From NCBI RefSeq assembly GCF_022631375.1, contig NZ_JALBGC010000004.1:496001-560000 (forward strand): a stretch of DNA of 64,000 nucleotides, written 5' to 3'. The translations under genes were made by a program, and so were the position numbers. Under the pieces are notes generated by a model, which did not search any database, was not told the DNA's origin, and worked only from the letters and a program-made list of their open reading frames with translations. Source of the stretch: Hymenobacter cyanobacteriorum (GTDB lineage: Bacteria; Bacteroidota; Bacteroidia; Cytophagales; Hymenobacteraceae). This document shows positions 17,709 to 25,817 of the stretch, in pieces (the first letter of the stretch is position 1; every line of letters starts with the position of its first letter).

Positions 17709-18419
17709 TTACACCCGCTTGAGCGTCGCCGTCACAAACTGGTCGACCACGGCCGCGATGGCCTGCACTTCAGTTACTACGCCGTCGGTGAGCTGGGCGG
17801 GGCCGCCGGGGGGTGTGGTGCGCTCGGCCAGCGCGGTGAGGCGGGCCAGCTGCCCGCCAATGGCCCGGTACACGGGCTCCCAGAGCACGGCGGTGCGGTC
17901 GGCGTGGGCGCCGAGGGTGCGGCGCAGCTCCAGCAGGCGCATTACTACGCCGGCCAGGGTGGCCAGCAGGGCGCGCTCGACGGGCGCAAACTGGCGCGGC
18001 GGGCCGTCGTACACGCACAGCGAGCCAAGGTTGAAGCCGTCGGGCGTGCGCAGGTTGTGGCCGGCGTAGAAGCTCAGGCCCAATTGCTGCAGCAGCGAAA
18101 TATCGACGCCGGGGGCGCTGGCCAGGTTCAGGTTTTCGAACACGGCCGTGTCGTCCTGCAGAATGGTGGCCGAGCACAGGCTTTGCCCGCGCGGAATGCG
18201 CTCGATGGCCACCGGTAGGTTGTAGGGCGCTTTCACGAGCACCTCGTCCTTTTCCACGATGGAGAGCATGGCGTTGGACACGCCGAAGAGCCGGGCCGTG
18301 GCCGCTACCACGTCATCGAGCACCTTTTCGCTGCGGGCATCCAGCAGGTGGTAGCCTTCGAGGGCGTGCAGGCGGGCGGCATCGTTGGCCGGTATCAGGG
18401 AAGCGGAATTATCAACCAA
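17709..18419 (-). CDS. GAF domain protein, copy 1
   Basis: About 236 residues, probably starting at a TTG (18417-18419); the next ATG is some 50 residues in and would cut the domain, and the paralogue aligns from this point. A GAF domain covers about residues 25-180: NAMLSIVEKDEVLVKAPYNL, then QSLCSATILQDDTAVFENL, then LSFYAGHNLRTPDGFNLGSLCVYD and PRQFAPVERALLATLAG. It has no kinase, GGDEF or DNA-binding output domain, so it is a stand-alone sensor or adaptor with unknown ligand. It is a close tandem paralogue of the gene at 18620-19324. Confidence 0.8.
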   Translation of the reverse strand: MVDNSASLIPANDAARLHALEGYHLLDARSEKVLDDVVAATARLFGVSNAMLSIVEKDEVLVKAPYNLPVAIERIPRGQSLCSATILQDDTAVFENLNLASAPGVDISLLQQLGLSFYAGHNLRTPDGFNLGSLCVYDGPPRQFAPVERALLATLAGVVMRLLELRRTLGAHADRTAVLWEPVYRAIGGQLARLTALAERTTPPGGPAQLTDGVVTEVQAIAAVVDQFVTATLKRV

Positions 18420-18619
18420 AATAGCTTATTGAAGAAGAGCCGGCCGGCAAAGGAGAAGGAGCGCTGAGTAGCTGAAAGGCGAATGCCGATACCGCCGAGC
18501 TACCAGCTCCTGCTTGTACCCCGGGCGGGGAAGTAGGGTTGCGCCCGCCGTCCGAATCGGATAGCTACACCAACCCCGGCCGGGGCCGAATAATTCGCGG
18601 GTTGGCAGCGCGCGAACAG

Positions 18620-19324
18620 TTATTGCCGGCGCAGCGTGGCAGCGACCAGCTGGTCGAGGCCCGCCACGAGGCGGCCGGCCTCGGCGGCCACTGCGGGGCT
18701 GAGGCCGCCGCTGGCGGGCCCCACCGGCTCGGTGAGGGCCGCGAGGCGGGCCAGCTGCTCGCCCATGCCCCGGTAAATGGTTTCCCAGAGCAGGGCCGTG
18801 AGGCCGGAATGCGGCCCCAGCGTGCGGCGCAGCTCCAGCAGGTGCATGGCCAGGCCGGCGAGCTGGGCCAGCAGGTGGCGCTCGGCGGGCGCAAACTGGC
18901 GGGGCGGCCCATCGAACAGGCACAGTGTGCCGATGTTGTGGCCCTCGGGCGTGCGCAGGTTGTGACCGGCGTAAAAATGCAGGCCCAGCTGCAAAATCAG
19001 CGAAACATCGACGCCGGGCGCGCTGGCCAGGTTCAGGTTTTCGAACACGGCCGTGTCGTTCTGCAGAATAGTGGCCGAGCACATGCTTTGCTGGCGGGGC
19101 AGGCGTTCAAAATCGGGCGGCAGGCCGTAAGGCGCTTTAAGCAGCACGGTGGTTTCTTCTACCATGGTGAGCATGGCGTTGCGCACCCGAAACAGCCGGG
19201 CCGTGGCAGCCACTACTTCGTCGAGAATGGCTTCGCGGCGGGCATCGAGCAGCTGGTAGCGAGTGAGGGCGCGCAGGCGGGCGGGGTCGTCTGCCGGTAG
19301 GAGGGAAGGAGGTAGAATATTCAC
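18620..19324 (-). CDS. GAF domain protein, copy 2
   Basis: About 234 residues, starting at a GTG (19322-19324). Same layout as copy 1: NAMLTMVEETTVLLKAPYGL, QSMCSATILQNDTAVFENLN, GLHFYAGHNLRTPEGHNIGT, PRQFAPAERHLLAQLAG. The two genes are very similar at DNA level; a stretch of almost 40 bases is identical (about 18117-18154 and 19020-19057), pointing to recent duplication or gene conversion. About 200 bases separate them, with no recognised feature. Confidence 0.8.
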   Translation of the reverse strand: MNILPPSLLPADDPARLRALTRYQLLDARREAILDEVVAATARLFRVRNAMLTMVEETTVLLKAPYGLPPDFERLPRQQSMCSATILQNDTAVFENLNLASAPGVDVSLILQLGLHFYAGHNLRTPEGHNIGTLCLFDGPPRQFAPAERHLLAQLAGLAMHLLELRRTLGPHSGLTALLWETIYRGMGEQLARLAALTEPVGPASGGLSPAVAAEAGRLVAGLDQLVAATLRRQ

Positions 19325-19500
19325 GGCCGGGGAGGGGTAGGGTAGTACCGGGACCGGGGCAGCCGGCCGGCTGGCAGCACGCGTTGCCAGTGTCTAATAT
19401 ATAGATTCTGGCGGATATTACGGTTGGCCTGCTTCAAAAGATTTCCGCACTGGCCCTCCGAAGTCGCCCGCATCGTTTCGGCCGCACCCGTGCCGCCCGC

Positions 19501-19508
19501 TACCTTTG
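19501..19508 (+). promoter_or_regulatory. -7 promoter element for the oxidoreductase gene
   Basis: TACCTTTG, an exact match to TAnnTTTG, only 5 bases before the GTG start at 19513. A transcript begun from it would be leaderless or nearly so if that start is right. Confidence 0.45.
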
Positions 19509-19512
19509 GGGC

Positions 19513-20676
19513 GTGTTGCCCGCTCCGCCTGCTTTTGATTACGACGTCGCCATTGTGGGCGCGGGCCCGGCCGGCACGGCCTGCGCGCTGGCCCTGCGCC
19601 ACAGCGGCCTGCGCGTGGCCTTGCTGGACAAGGCGGAGTTCCCGCGCGACAAGGTGTGCGGCGACGCCGTTCCCGGCCAGGCCTTCAAAGCCCTGCGCCA
19701 GCTCGACCCCGCTTTCGTCGAGCAGCTCTGGCAGCTGGCACCCCGCGACGATGTGCGCGACTCGCGCCTCGTAGCGCCCAGTGGCGCCAGCCTCACGCTG
19801 CAATGGAAGTTGCCCAGCTTCAATAGTCCCCGCGAAACGTTCGATGCCGCGCTGCTGGCCCTGGTGCGCCAGCATTCCGACACCACCATTCTGGAAAACA
19901 CGGTGCTCAAGGGCCTGCACGCGGGGCCGGATGCCGTGCACCTGCACCTGGCCGAAGGGGCCGAGCTCACCTGCGGCATTGTCATCGGCTGCGACGGGGC
20001 CAACTCCGTGGTGGCCCGCAAGCTGCGGCCCGCGCCGCTCGACCGCGCCCACCACTGCGCCGGCGTGCGGGCCTACTACGAAAACGTGGCCGGCGCGCAA
20101 AGCGGCACCACCGAGTTTTTCCTCAGCAGCGACTACCTGGCCGGCTACGTGTGGCTGTTTCCGGTGGGCGCGGGCCGCTACAACGTGGGCCTGGGCATGC
20201 TGTCCGAAATCGTAGCGAAGCACAAAGTCGACCTCAAGGAAACCCTGACGCGGGTGCTGGCCACGCACCCCGAGCTGGCCGGCCGTTTCGCGCAGGCGCG
20301 GCCGCTGGGACCCATTGTGGGTTTCGGGTTGCCGCTGGGCGGCGGGCGCGAGCTGAGCATTAGCGGCAGCCGGTTCATGCTCTGCGGCGACGCAGCTTCG
20401 CTCATCGACCCGCTGCAGGGCCACGGCATCGACACGGCCATGCAGAGCGGCATCCTGGCCGGGGCGCAGGCAGCGGCCTGTTTCGCAAAGCAGGATTTCA
20501 GCGCCGGATTCATGCGGGAGTACGACGCGCGGGTGGCCCGCAAAATCGGCCGGAAGCTGGCCAAGAGCTACCGCCTCATGCGCTTCCTCAGCAACAAGGC
20601 GTGGCTGGTGAACGCGGCCGTGCGCCTGGCCCGCGTGCCGGGCCTGAAGCCGTGGGTGCAGCGCGCCATCGGGTAA
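19513..20676 (+). CDS. Geranylgeranyl-reductase-family FAD oxidoreductase
   Basis: 387 residues from a GTG at 19513. The N-terminal dinucleotide-binding motif (DVAIVGAGPAGTACALAL) is followed by LLDKAEFPRDKVCGDAVPGQ, where the FPRDKxCGDA segment is typical of the geranylgeranyl reductase/lycopene-cyclase-like flavoprotein family. The second FAD motif is FMLCGDAASLIDPLQGHGID. Members reduce or oxidise isoprenoid chains or related lipids with FAD and NAD(P)H; the substrate here is unknown, though menaquinone, carotenoid or archaeal-type lipid chemistry are family precedents. The C-terminal about 60 residues are basic and may lie against the membrane. Confidence 0.85.
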   Translation: MLPAPPAFDYDVAIVGAGPAGTACALALRHSGLRVALLDKAEFPRDKVCGDAVPGQAFKALRQLDPAFVEQLWQLAPRDDVRDSRLVAPSGASLTLQWKLPSFNSPRETFDAALLALVRQHSDTTILENTVLKGLHAGPDAVHLHLAEGAELTCGIVIGCDGANSVVARKLRPAPLDRAHHCAGVRAYYENVAGAQSGTTEFFLSSDYLAGYVWLFPVGAGRYNVGLGMLSEIVAKHKVDLKETLTRVLATHPELAGRFAQARPLGPIVGFGLPLGGGRELSISGSRFMLCGDAASLIDPLQGHGIDTAMQSGILAGAQAAACFAKQDFSAGFMREYDARVARKIGRKLAKSYRLMRFLSNKAWLVNAAVRLARVPGLKPWVQRAIG

Positions 20677-20703
20677 GGGAGTCACCTAAATCAGCCGCAG
20701 AAA

Positions 20704-21462
20704 ATGGCCTTCATCGACATCGAATACCGGGAGGTGAAGCCGCCGGCGGTGCTGGCTGCTTTTGTGGAAAGCTTCTGGATGCTGGTCAACCACGGCGGGG
20801 AGGCGCAGCACATGGTGCTTATTCCCGACGGCCGCATCGACGTGTTTTTCTCCCAGGCCGCCACGGGGGCTTATCAGGTGACGCTGCGGGGCTTGGATAC
20901 GCGGCCCAGCGCGCAGGTTGTTCCGCCGCACCGGCCCGTGTTTGCCATCAGTTGGAAGTTGCTGGCAGCCGAATACCTGCTGCCGGTCGGGCTGGCCGAT
21001 TTGCTGGAAAGCGGTTGCCCACTGCCGCCGGACTTCCTGGGTATGAACGAAATCGATTTGCAGGATTTTGATAGCTTCTGCGCCAACGCCTCGGCGCGCA
21101 TTGCACAAGCATTGCCTCCAAACATCGATGCCCGCAAACGCACGCTGTTCGGCCAGCTTTACGCCAGCAGCGGGGCCCTGACGGTGGAGGCGTTGGCCGA
21201 AACCGCCGGCTGGAGCAGCCGGCAAATCAACCGGTACTTCAACAAGCAGTTTGGCCTTTCACTGAAGGCCTACAGCAACATCCTGCGATTTCGGGCGTCG
21301 TTCCAACACCTTAAAGCCGGCCGGCTTTTTCCCGAAGAAAACTTTACCGACCAGGCGCATTTCATCCGGGAAATCAAAAAATACGCAGGCGTAGTGCCCA
21401 AAGAACTGGCCCGGAACCAAGACGACCGATTTATACAATTATCTGCGTTGCCGGAAAAATAA
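20704..21462 (+). CDS. AraC-family transcriptional regulator
   Basis: 252 residues. The N-terminal part (about 1-120) resembles the DUF6597 ligand-sensing region found in this subgroup (AAFVESFWMLVNHGG, MVLIPDGRIDVFFS). The C-terminal AraC/XylS DNA-binding domain (about 165-245) has LTVEALAETAGWSSRQINRY as the first helix-turn-helix and FTDQAHFIREIKKYAGVVP as the second. It lies 31 bases upstream of the TetX-like monooxygenase on the same strand and may control it. Confidence 0.9.
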   Translation: MAFIDIEYREVKPPAVLAAFVESFWMLVNHGGEAQHMVLIPDGRIDVFFSQAATGAYQVTLRGLDTRPSAQVVPPHRPVFAISWKLLAAEYLLPVGLADLLESGCPLPPDFLGMNEIDLQDFDSFCANASARIAQALPPNIDARKRTLFGQLYASSGALTVEALAETAGWSSRQINRYFNKQFGLSLKAYSNILRFRASFQHLKAGRLFPEENFTDQAHFIREIKKYAGVVPKELARNQDDRFIQLSALPEK

Positions 21463-21467
21463 TTTTG
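21437..21467 (+). promoter_or_regulatory. Promoter of the TetX-like gene
   Basis: GTTG (21437-21440, close to the -33 TTTG) is separated by 19 bases from TAATTTTG (21460-21467), an exact TAnnTTTG -7 element. The predicted transcript start is near 21474, inside an inverted repeat. The promoter overlaps the last codons of the AraC gene, so the monooxygenase can be transcribed on its own. Confidence 0.6.
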
Positions 21468-21468
21468 T

Positions 21469-21492
21469 ACTGAACTCAAAAACCTGTTCAGT
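21469..21492. promoter_or_regulatory. Inverted repeat ACTGAAC-N10-GTTCAGT, operator candidate
   Basis: Perfect 7-bp arms separated by 10 bases lie between the -7 element and the ATG of the TetX-like gene, covering the predicted transcription start. The position suits repressor binding. It is not one of the window's palindrome families. The two-fold symmetry suggests a dimeric repressor such as a TetR- or MarR-type protein, which is not seen nearby; AraC proteins usually bind direct repeats. Confidence 0.45.
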
Positions 21493-21493
21493 C

Positions 21494-22657
21494 ATGTTGC
21501 TTCAAAACAAACAGATAGCCATTGTGGGCGGTGGCCCTGGTGGCCTCACCCTGGCCCGCCTGCTCCAGCAAAACGGCGCTGCCGTAACCGTGTACGAGCG
21601 GGACCGCAACCGCCACGTGCGGGAGCAGGGCGGCACGCTGGACCTGCACGACGAATCGGGCCTGGCGGCCCTGCGCGCGGCGGGCCTGCTCGACGAATTT
21701 AAACTGCGCTACCGTCCGGGTGCCGACAAGCTGCGCCTGACCGATAAGCACGCCACGGTGGTACTTGACCAGCACGAGGAGGCGCAAACCGATACCTTCG
21801 GCCAGGCTTCTTTTCGCCCCGAAATTGACCGGGGGCCCTTGCGTGAACTTCTGCTCGATTCCTTGCAGGCTGGTACGGTAGTATGGGACCGGCACCTGGC
21901 CGACGTGCAGCCGGAAGGAGCGGGGTGGAAGCTAACATTTCACAACGGTGCCACGGCCACGGCCGACATTCTCATTGGAGCCGATGGCGCTAATTCCAAA
22001 ATACGCCCGCTGCTCACGCCCATCCGGCCATTCTACTCGGGCGTGACCATAGTGGAAGGCACCGTGTACGACTCGGCCCACCATGCGCCCCGCCTGCACC
22101 GCCTAACCCAGGGTGGGAAAATATTCGCGCTCGATGATTCCAGAACCCTGGTGGTAAGCGCCAAAGGTGATGGCAGCCTGACTTTTTACACCGGCTGCAA
22201 AACGGTCGAAACCTGGGCCCGCGACAGCGGCATCGACTTCTCGAGTGCAGCCGAAGTACTGGCGTGGTTTCGGCAGGAGTTTGCGGGCTGGGACGGCATC
22301 TGGCAGGAGCTTTTTGCCAGCGAAACCACGCAGTGCGTGTCGCGGCCGCAATACTGCATGCCCCTCGACCAGACCTGGCCCGCCCGGCCCAACCTCACCT
22401 TGCTCGGCGACGCCGCCCACCTCATGCCTCCCTATGCCGGCGAAGGCGTGAATATGGCCATGCTCGATGCCTTAGAGCTGGCCCATTGCCTAGCCAGCGG
22501 CCAATTCTCGGATGTGCAAGCCGCCATTGCGCACTACGAGCAGCACATGCGCCACCGTGCCTCGGTCGTAGCCGAAGAAACGATGGCGCAGACCGAAGCC
22601 CTGCACGCGCCGGGGGCGCTGACGTATTTAGTGAACCTGTTCGCTGGCGGTAAATGA
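21494..22657 (+). CDS. TetX-like FAD-dependent monooxygenase
   Basis: 387 residues, the same length as TetX tetracycline monooxygenases. Shared features are the N-terminal IAIVGGGPGGLTLARLLQQN, YERDRNRHVREQGGTLDLH, EIDRGPLRELLLDSL and the second FAD motif LLGDAAHLMPPYAGEGVNMA. By eye the residues that hold tetracycline in TetX are different (E188, K209, F211 and T230 at positions TetX fills with Gln, Arg, Met and His), so the substrate is probably another aromatic or polyketide-like compound. It lies downstream of an AraC regulator and has its own promoter and a dyad at its start. A 25-bp palindrome follows the stop. Confidence 0.85.
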   Translation: MLLQNKQIAIVGGGPGGLTLARLLQQNGAAVTVYERDRNRHVREQGGTLDLHDESGLAALRAAGLLDEFKLRYRPGADKLRLTDKHATVVLDQHEEAQTDTFGQASFRPEIDRGPLRELLLDSLQAGTVVWDRHLADVQPEGAGWKLTFHNGATATADILIGADGANSKIRPLLTPIRPFYSGVTIVEGTVYDSAHHAPRLHRLTQGGKIFALDDSRTLVVSAKGDGSLTFYTGCKTVETWARDSGIDFSSAAEVLAWFRQEFAGWDGIWQELFASETTQCVSRPQYCMPLDQTWPARPNLTLLGDAAHLMPPYAGEGVNMAMLDALELAHCLASGQFSDVQAAIAHYEQHMRHRASVVAEETMAQTEALHAPGALTYLVNLFAGGK

Positions 22658-22671
22658 GTTAGCTAATAAAT

Positions 22672-22726
22672 TGCGTAGCAGCGACCGTAGCGCCAAAAGG
22701 CTTGGCGCTACGGTCGCTGCTACGCA
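22672..22726. repeat. Perfect 25-bp palindrome after the TetX-like gene
   Basis: Arms TGCGTAGCAGCGACCGTAGC plus GCCAA and the exact complement, with a 5-base loop, followed by GCTTTTTC. The T-tract means it could act as an intrinsic terminator, but the arm sequence and GTAGC edges suggest it belongs with the repeat population. Confidence 0.8.
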
Positions 22727-22880
22727 GCTTTTTCGGGCGAAAGCCTTGCGCTGGCCACAAACTGCTCGCCGCTACGTGGCTGCTCCAAAACTTTAACTTG
22801 TTTTTAATTCTGATTTCAGTCGACTTCTTTTTGCTGATACGTACAAGCAGGTAATCCATTGATTTATTAACCTGCTGCTG

Positions 22881-23897
22881 ATGTATTCTTTCCTTGCTCC
22901 TAACCCGGCACGCCTCATATGCCTGACGACGCTGGCAGTCGGCTTTCTGTGCACGCTGCCCGGCTGCTCTAAAGATGATGAGCCGGCCGCCGCCACGCCC
23001 GCCGCCCCCGCCCGCATCTCCGTGCCGCAGGCGGGCATCTTCCCCGAAGGCATCCAGTGGGACGAGGCCAACAAGCGCTTCTACGTGAGCTCGCGCGCCA
23101 AGGGCACCGTGGGCACCGTGCGCGACGACAGCACCTACACCGAATTCGGCCGGGATAATCAGTCGATTTCCAATAATCGGTTGATTTCTACCATCGGCCT
23201 GAACCTCGACGCCGGCCGCCAGCGCCTGCTGGCCGCCGTATCCGACAACAACTTCAACCCCAGTGTGCAGAACCAGCCTACGCTGCGCAAGCTGGCCGCC
23301 TTGGCCACTTTCAACACCAGCACCGGGGCCATGAACAGCTTTGTAAACCTAGCCTCCCTGCCCGCCGCTGCCGCCTACCCCAACCACTTTGCCAACGACA
23401 TTGCCGTCGATGCAGCCGGCAATGCCTACATCACCGACAGCATGTCGCCCATCATCTACAAAGTGGATTTGCAGGGCAACGCCACGGTTTTCCTGGAAAA
23501 TGCGCAGTTCAGCGGCGGCACCGGCTTCGGCCTGAATGGCATCGTGTACCACCCCGATGGCTACCTGCTCACGGCCAAAACCAGCGACGGCACCCTGTTT
23601 AAAGTGCCCATCAGCAACCCCGCCGGTTTCACCACCGTCACCAAAACGCAAAGCCTCGTGGGCGCCGATGGTCTGTTACTGTTCGACAACAATACCTTGC
23701 TGGTAGTGGCCGGCAGCCAGAGCACGGTATTCCGCATGACTACCGCCAATGCCTGGGCCACGACAACCTCTACGGGCAGTTTCGCCACGGGCGCAGTGAG
23801 CCCCACCACCATCACCAAGCGCGGCTCCGATGCCTATGTGCTGTATCCGTACGGCGCCACCGCGCCGCGATTTAAAATTGTGAAGGTGAACTTTTAG
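22881..23897 (+). CDS. SMP-30/gluconolactonase-like beta-propeller lipoprotein
   Basis: 338 residues with a lipoprotein signal peptide ending at LPGCSKDD. The mature part resembles six-bladed SMP-30/LRE-type propellers: AGIFPEGIQWDEANKRFYVS, FANDIAVDAAGNAYITDSMS, GFGLNGIVYHPDGYLLTAK. In true enzymes of the fold such loops place a divalent metal, but I cannot assign catalytic residues. Probably anchored in the periplasm or on the surface; substrate unknown. It stands alone in its orientation block with no clear operon partner. Confidence 0.72.
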   Translation: MYSFLAPNPARLICLTTLAVGFLCTLPGCSKDDEPAAATPAAPARISVPQAGIFPEGIQWDEANKRFYVSSRAKGTVGTVRDDSTYTEFGRDNQSISNNRLISTIGLNLDAGRQRLLAAVSDNNFNPSVQNQPTLRKLAALATFNTSTGAMNSFVNLASLPAAAAYPNHFANDIAVDAAGNAYITDSMSPIIYKVDLQGNATVFLENAQFSGGTGFGLNGIVYHPDGYLLTAKTSDGTLFKVPISNPAGFTTVTKTQSLVGADGLLLFDNNTLLVVAGSQSTVFRMTTANAWATTTSTGSFATGAVSPTTITKRGSDAYVLYPYGATAPRFKIVKVNF

Positions 23898-23916
23898 CTC
23901 GTGCGTCAAAACATCT

Positions 23917-24027
23917 GAACGTCATGCAGAGCGCAGCGAAGCATCTCGCGTGCTACTACTAATCCAATCGCATGAAAAGAATTAGTGGCAGCACGCGAGA
24001 TGCTTCGCTGCGCTCTGCATGACGTTC
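23917..24027. repeat. Palindromic element, GTCATGCAGAGC subfamily, copy 4
   Basis: Arms GAACGTCATGCAGAGCGCAG and complement, pairing perfectly through CGAAGCATCTCGCGTGCT. This GCAGAGC subtype is shared with copies at 34212 and (in part) 61361. It precedes the SulP promoter. Confidence 0.9.
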
Positions 24028-24065
24028 TTTTGGTCAGTTAAACTCGCACGCCAAAACCCCACCCG

Positions 24066-24073
24066 TACCTTTG
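24066..24073 (+). promoter_or_regulatory. -7 promoter element for the SulP gene
   Basis: TACCTTTG, an exact match to TAnnTTTG. It places the transcript start near 24080, giving a leader of about 125 bases before the ATG at 24206. That is long compared with other genes in the window. Confidence 0.5.
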
Positions 24074-24148
24074 CGGGCGTTTATGCCTTTTTTCCCCCGC
24101 GTTACTTTCAAACTCACTCCACCCTGAGAATAGGCCCGAAACCCTCGT

Positions 24149-24186
24149 GCCGCCGCTTCCCGCCGGAAGCGTGCGGCTTTTCTTTT
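24149..24186 (+). terminator. Intrinsic terminator in the SulP leader (attenuator candidate)
   Basis: GCCGC-C-GCTTCC, loop CGCC, GGAAGC-GT-GCGGC, then TTTTCTTTT: an 11-bp GC-rich stem with a small internal bulge and a T-tract. It ends 19 bases before the SulP start codon and downstream of the predicted promoter, so it would stop transcription before the gene unless another fold prevents it. No known riboswitch consensus was recognised in 24080-24148. Confidence 0.6.
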
Positions 24187-24205
24187 GCCTTTTTCTCCGC
24201 TATTA

Positions 24206-25750
24206 ATGTCGTCAATTTCCGCTTATTTCTCGCAGTACAAACTCAATCCTAAAAACGAAATTCTGGCCGGCCTGACCACCGCGCTGGCGCTGGTGCCGGA
24301 GGTAGTGGCCTTCGCGCTGCTGGCCCACATCAGCCCGCTGGTGGGCATTGGGTCGGCGTTTATCATCTGCCTTATCACGAGTGTGTTCGGTGGCCGGCCG
24401 GGCATGATTTCCGGCGCGGCCGGCTCGGTGGCGGTGGTCATTGTGGCGCTGGTAGAGCAGCATGGGGCCGAGTACCTGTTTCTCGCTGTGGCGCTGATGG
24501 GCCTGATTCAGGTGGCCATTGGGCTGCTGAAATTGGGGAAGTTCATCCGGCTGGTGCCGCAGCCGGTGGTGTATGGCTTTGTGAATGGCCTGGCCGTCAT
24601 CATCTTCATGGCGCAGCTAGAGCAGTTCAAGGTGCGCGACGCGGCCGGGGTCGAGCACTGGCTCACGGGCCCCGCGCTGCTGCTGATGGCCGGACTAGTG
24701 GCCCTTACCATGGCCATCGTGTATTTTCTGCCGAAGCTCACGAAGGCGGTGCCGGCTTCGCTGGTAGCCATTATCGTCACGTCGGCGCTGGTGATTTTTG
24801 GCGGGCTGCCAACCAAGGCGGTGGGCGACATCGCCTCCATCGCGGGCGGGCTCCCGGTGCCGCACTTGCCGCAGGTGCCGCTGAGCTGGGCCACGCTGGC
24901 GCTGGTACTGCCCTACGCCTTCATCATGGCGCTGGTGGGCCTCACCGAAAGCCTGCTCACCCTCACCGTGGTGGATGAAATGACCGATACCCGCGGCCGC
25001 GGCAACCAAGACTGCGTGGCCCAGGGCCTGGCCAACGTGGTCTCGGGCCTGACGGGCGGCATGGGCGGCTGCGCCATGATTGGCCAGACCATGGTCAACC
25101 TCGAATCGCGGGGGCGCGGGCGGCTGTCGGGCGTGGTGGCGGCGGTGGCGCTGGCCTTGTTCGTGGTGGTGGGCGCGCCCGTCATCGAGCGGCTGCCGCT
25201 GGCCGCGCTGGTGGGCGTGATGTTCATGGTGGTCATCGGCACGTTTGAGTGGGCCAGCCTGCGCATTCTGCGCCGCATGCCCCGCACCGACGTGGGGGTG
25301 ATGCTGCTCGTGACGCTCGTGACGGCCATTTCGCAGAACCTGGCGCTGGCCGTGCTGCTGGGCGTCATCGTGTCGGCGCTGGCCTTTGCCTGGGAAAACG
25401 CCAAGCGCATCCGCGCCCGCCACCACCTCGACGCGGCCGGTGCCAAGCACTACGAAATCTACGGCCCGCTCTTTTTCGGTTCGGTGCAGGCCTTCGGCGA
25501 GAAGTTCGACGTGGCCGCCGACCCTGCCGAAGTCATCATCGACTTCCGCGAAAGCCGCGTGGCCGACATGTCCGCCATCGACGCCCTCCACAAGCTGACC
25601 GAGCGCTACCACCGCGCCGGCAAAACCCTGCACCTGCGCCATCTCAGCCCCGATTGCCGCCAACTGCTCAGCAAAGCCGGGGCGCTTATTGATGTGAACG
25701 TGGAGGAAGACCCGCTGTATACCGTGGCGGGGGAGGAGCGGGCGTATTGA
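24206..25750 (+). CDS. SulP-family anion transporter with STAS domain
   Basis: 514 residues from the ATG at 24206; the upstream in-frame ATG lies in the T-tract of the terminator and is unlikely. Residues about 1-390 hold the SLC26/SulP core, with NEILAGLTTALALVPEVVAF and SVFGGRPGMISGAAGSVAVV as the conserved first and third helices and QDCVAQGLANVVSGLTGGMG further on. A C-terminal STAS domain (about 410-505) includes EVIIDFRESRVADMSAIDAL. SulP proteins move sulfate, bicarbonate or other anions across the inner membrane; the substrate is not decided here, and no carbonic anhydrase or sulfate-assimilation gene is adjacent. Confidence 0.92.
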   Translation: MSSISAYFSQYKLNPKNEILAGLTTALALVPEVVAFALLAHISPLVGIGSAFIICLITSVFGGRPGMISGAAGSVAVVIVALVEQHGAEYLFLAVALMGLIQVAIGLLKLGKFIRLVPQPVVYGFVNGLAVIIFMAQLEQFKVRDAAGVEHWLTGPALLLMAGLVALTMAIVYFLPKLTKAVPASLVAIIVTSALVIFGGLPTKAVGDIASIAGGLPVPHLPQVPLSWATLALVLPYAFIMALVGLTESLLTLTVVDEMTDTRGRGNQDCVAQGLANVVSGLTGGMGGCAMIGQTMVNLESRGRGRLSGVVAAVALALFVVVGAPVIERLPLAALVGVMFMVVIGTFEWASLRILRRMPRTDVGVMLLVTLVTAISQNLALAVLLGVIVSALAFAWENAKRIRARHHLDAAGAKHYEIYGPLFFGSVQAFGEKFDVAADPAEVIIDFRESRVADMSAIDALHKLTERYHRAGKTLHLRHLSPDCRQLLSKAGALIDVNVEEDPLYTVAGEERAY

Positions 25751-25817
25751 TGCTAAATTTGAGAACCGCACTGTGTTACGGCAAAGTCGCCCGAATTATT
25801 AGCAAAACTGCCTGCAA

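Noticed and set aside
19321..20685. 454-codon open frame on the minus strand
   Set aside because: Antisense to the reductase gene, whose FAD motifs establish the real frame.
24121..24148. CTGAGA and a short GC run in the SulP leader, like part of a TPP riboswitch
   Set aside because: The remaining conserved TPP segments (ACCUGAUC and the closing stem) are absent, and the downstream gene is not thiamine-related.
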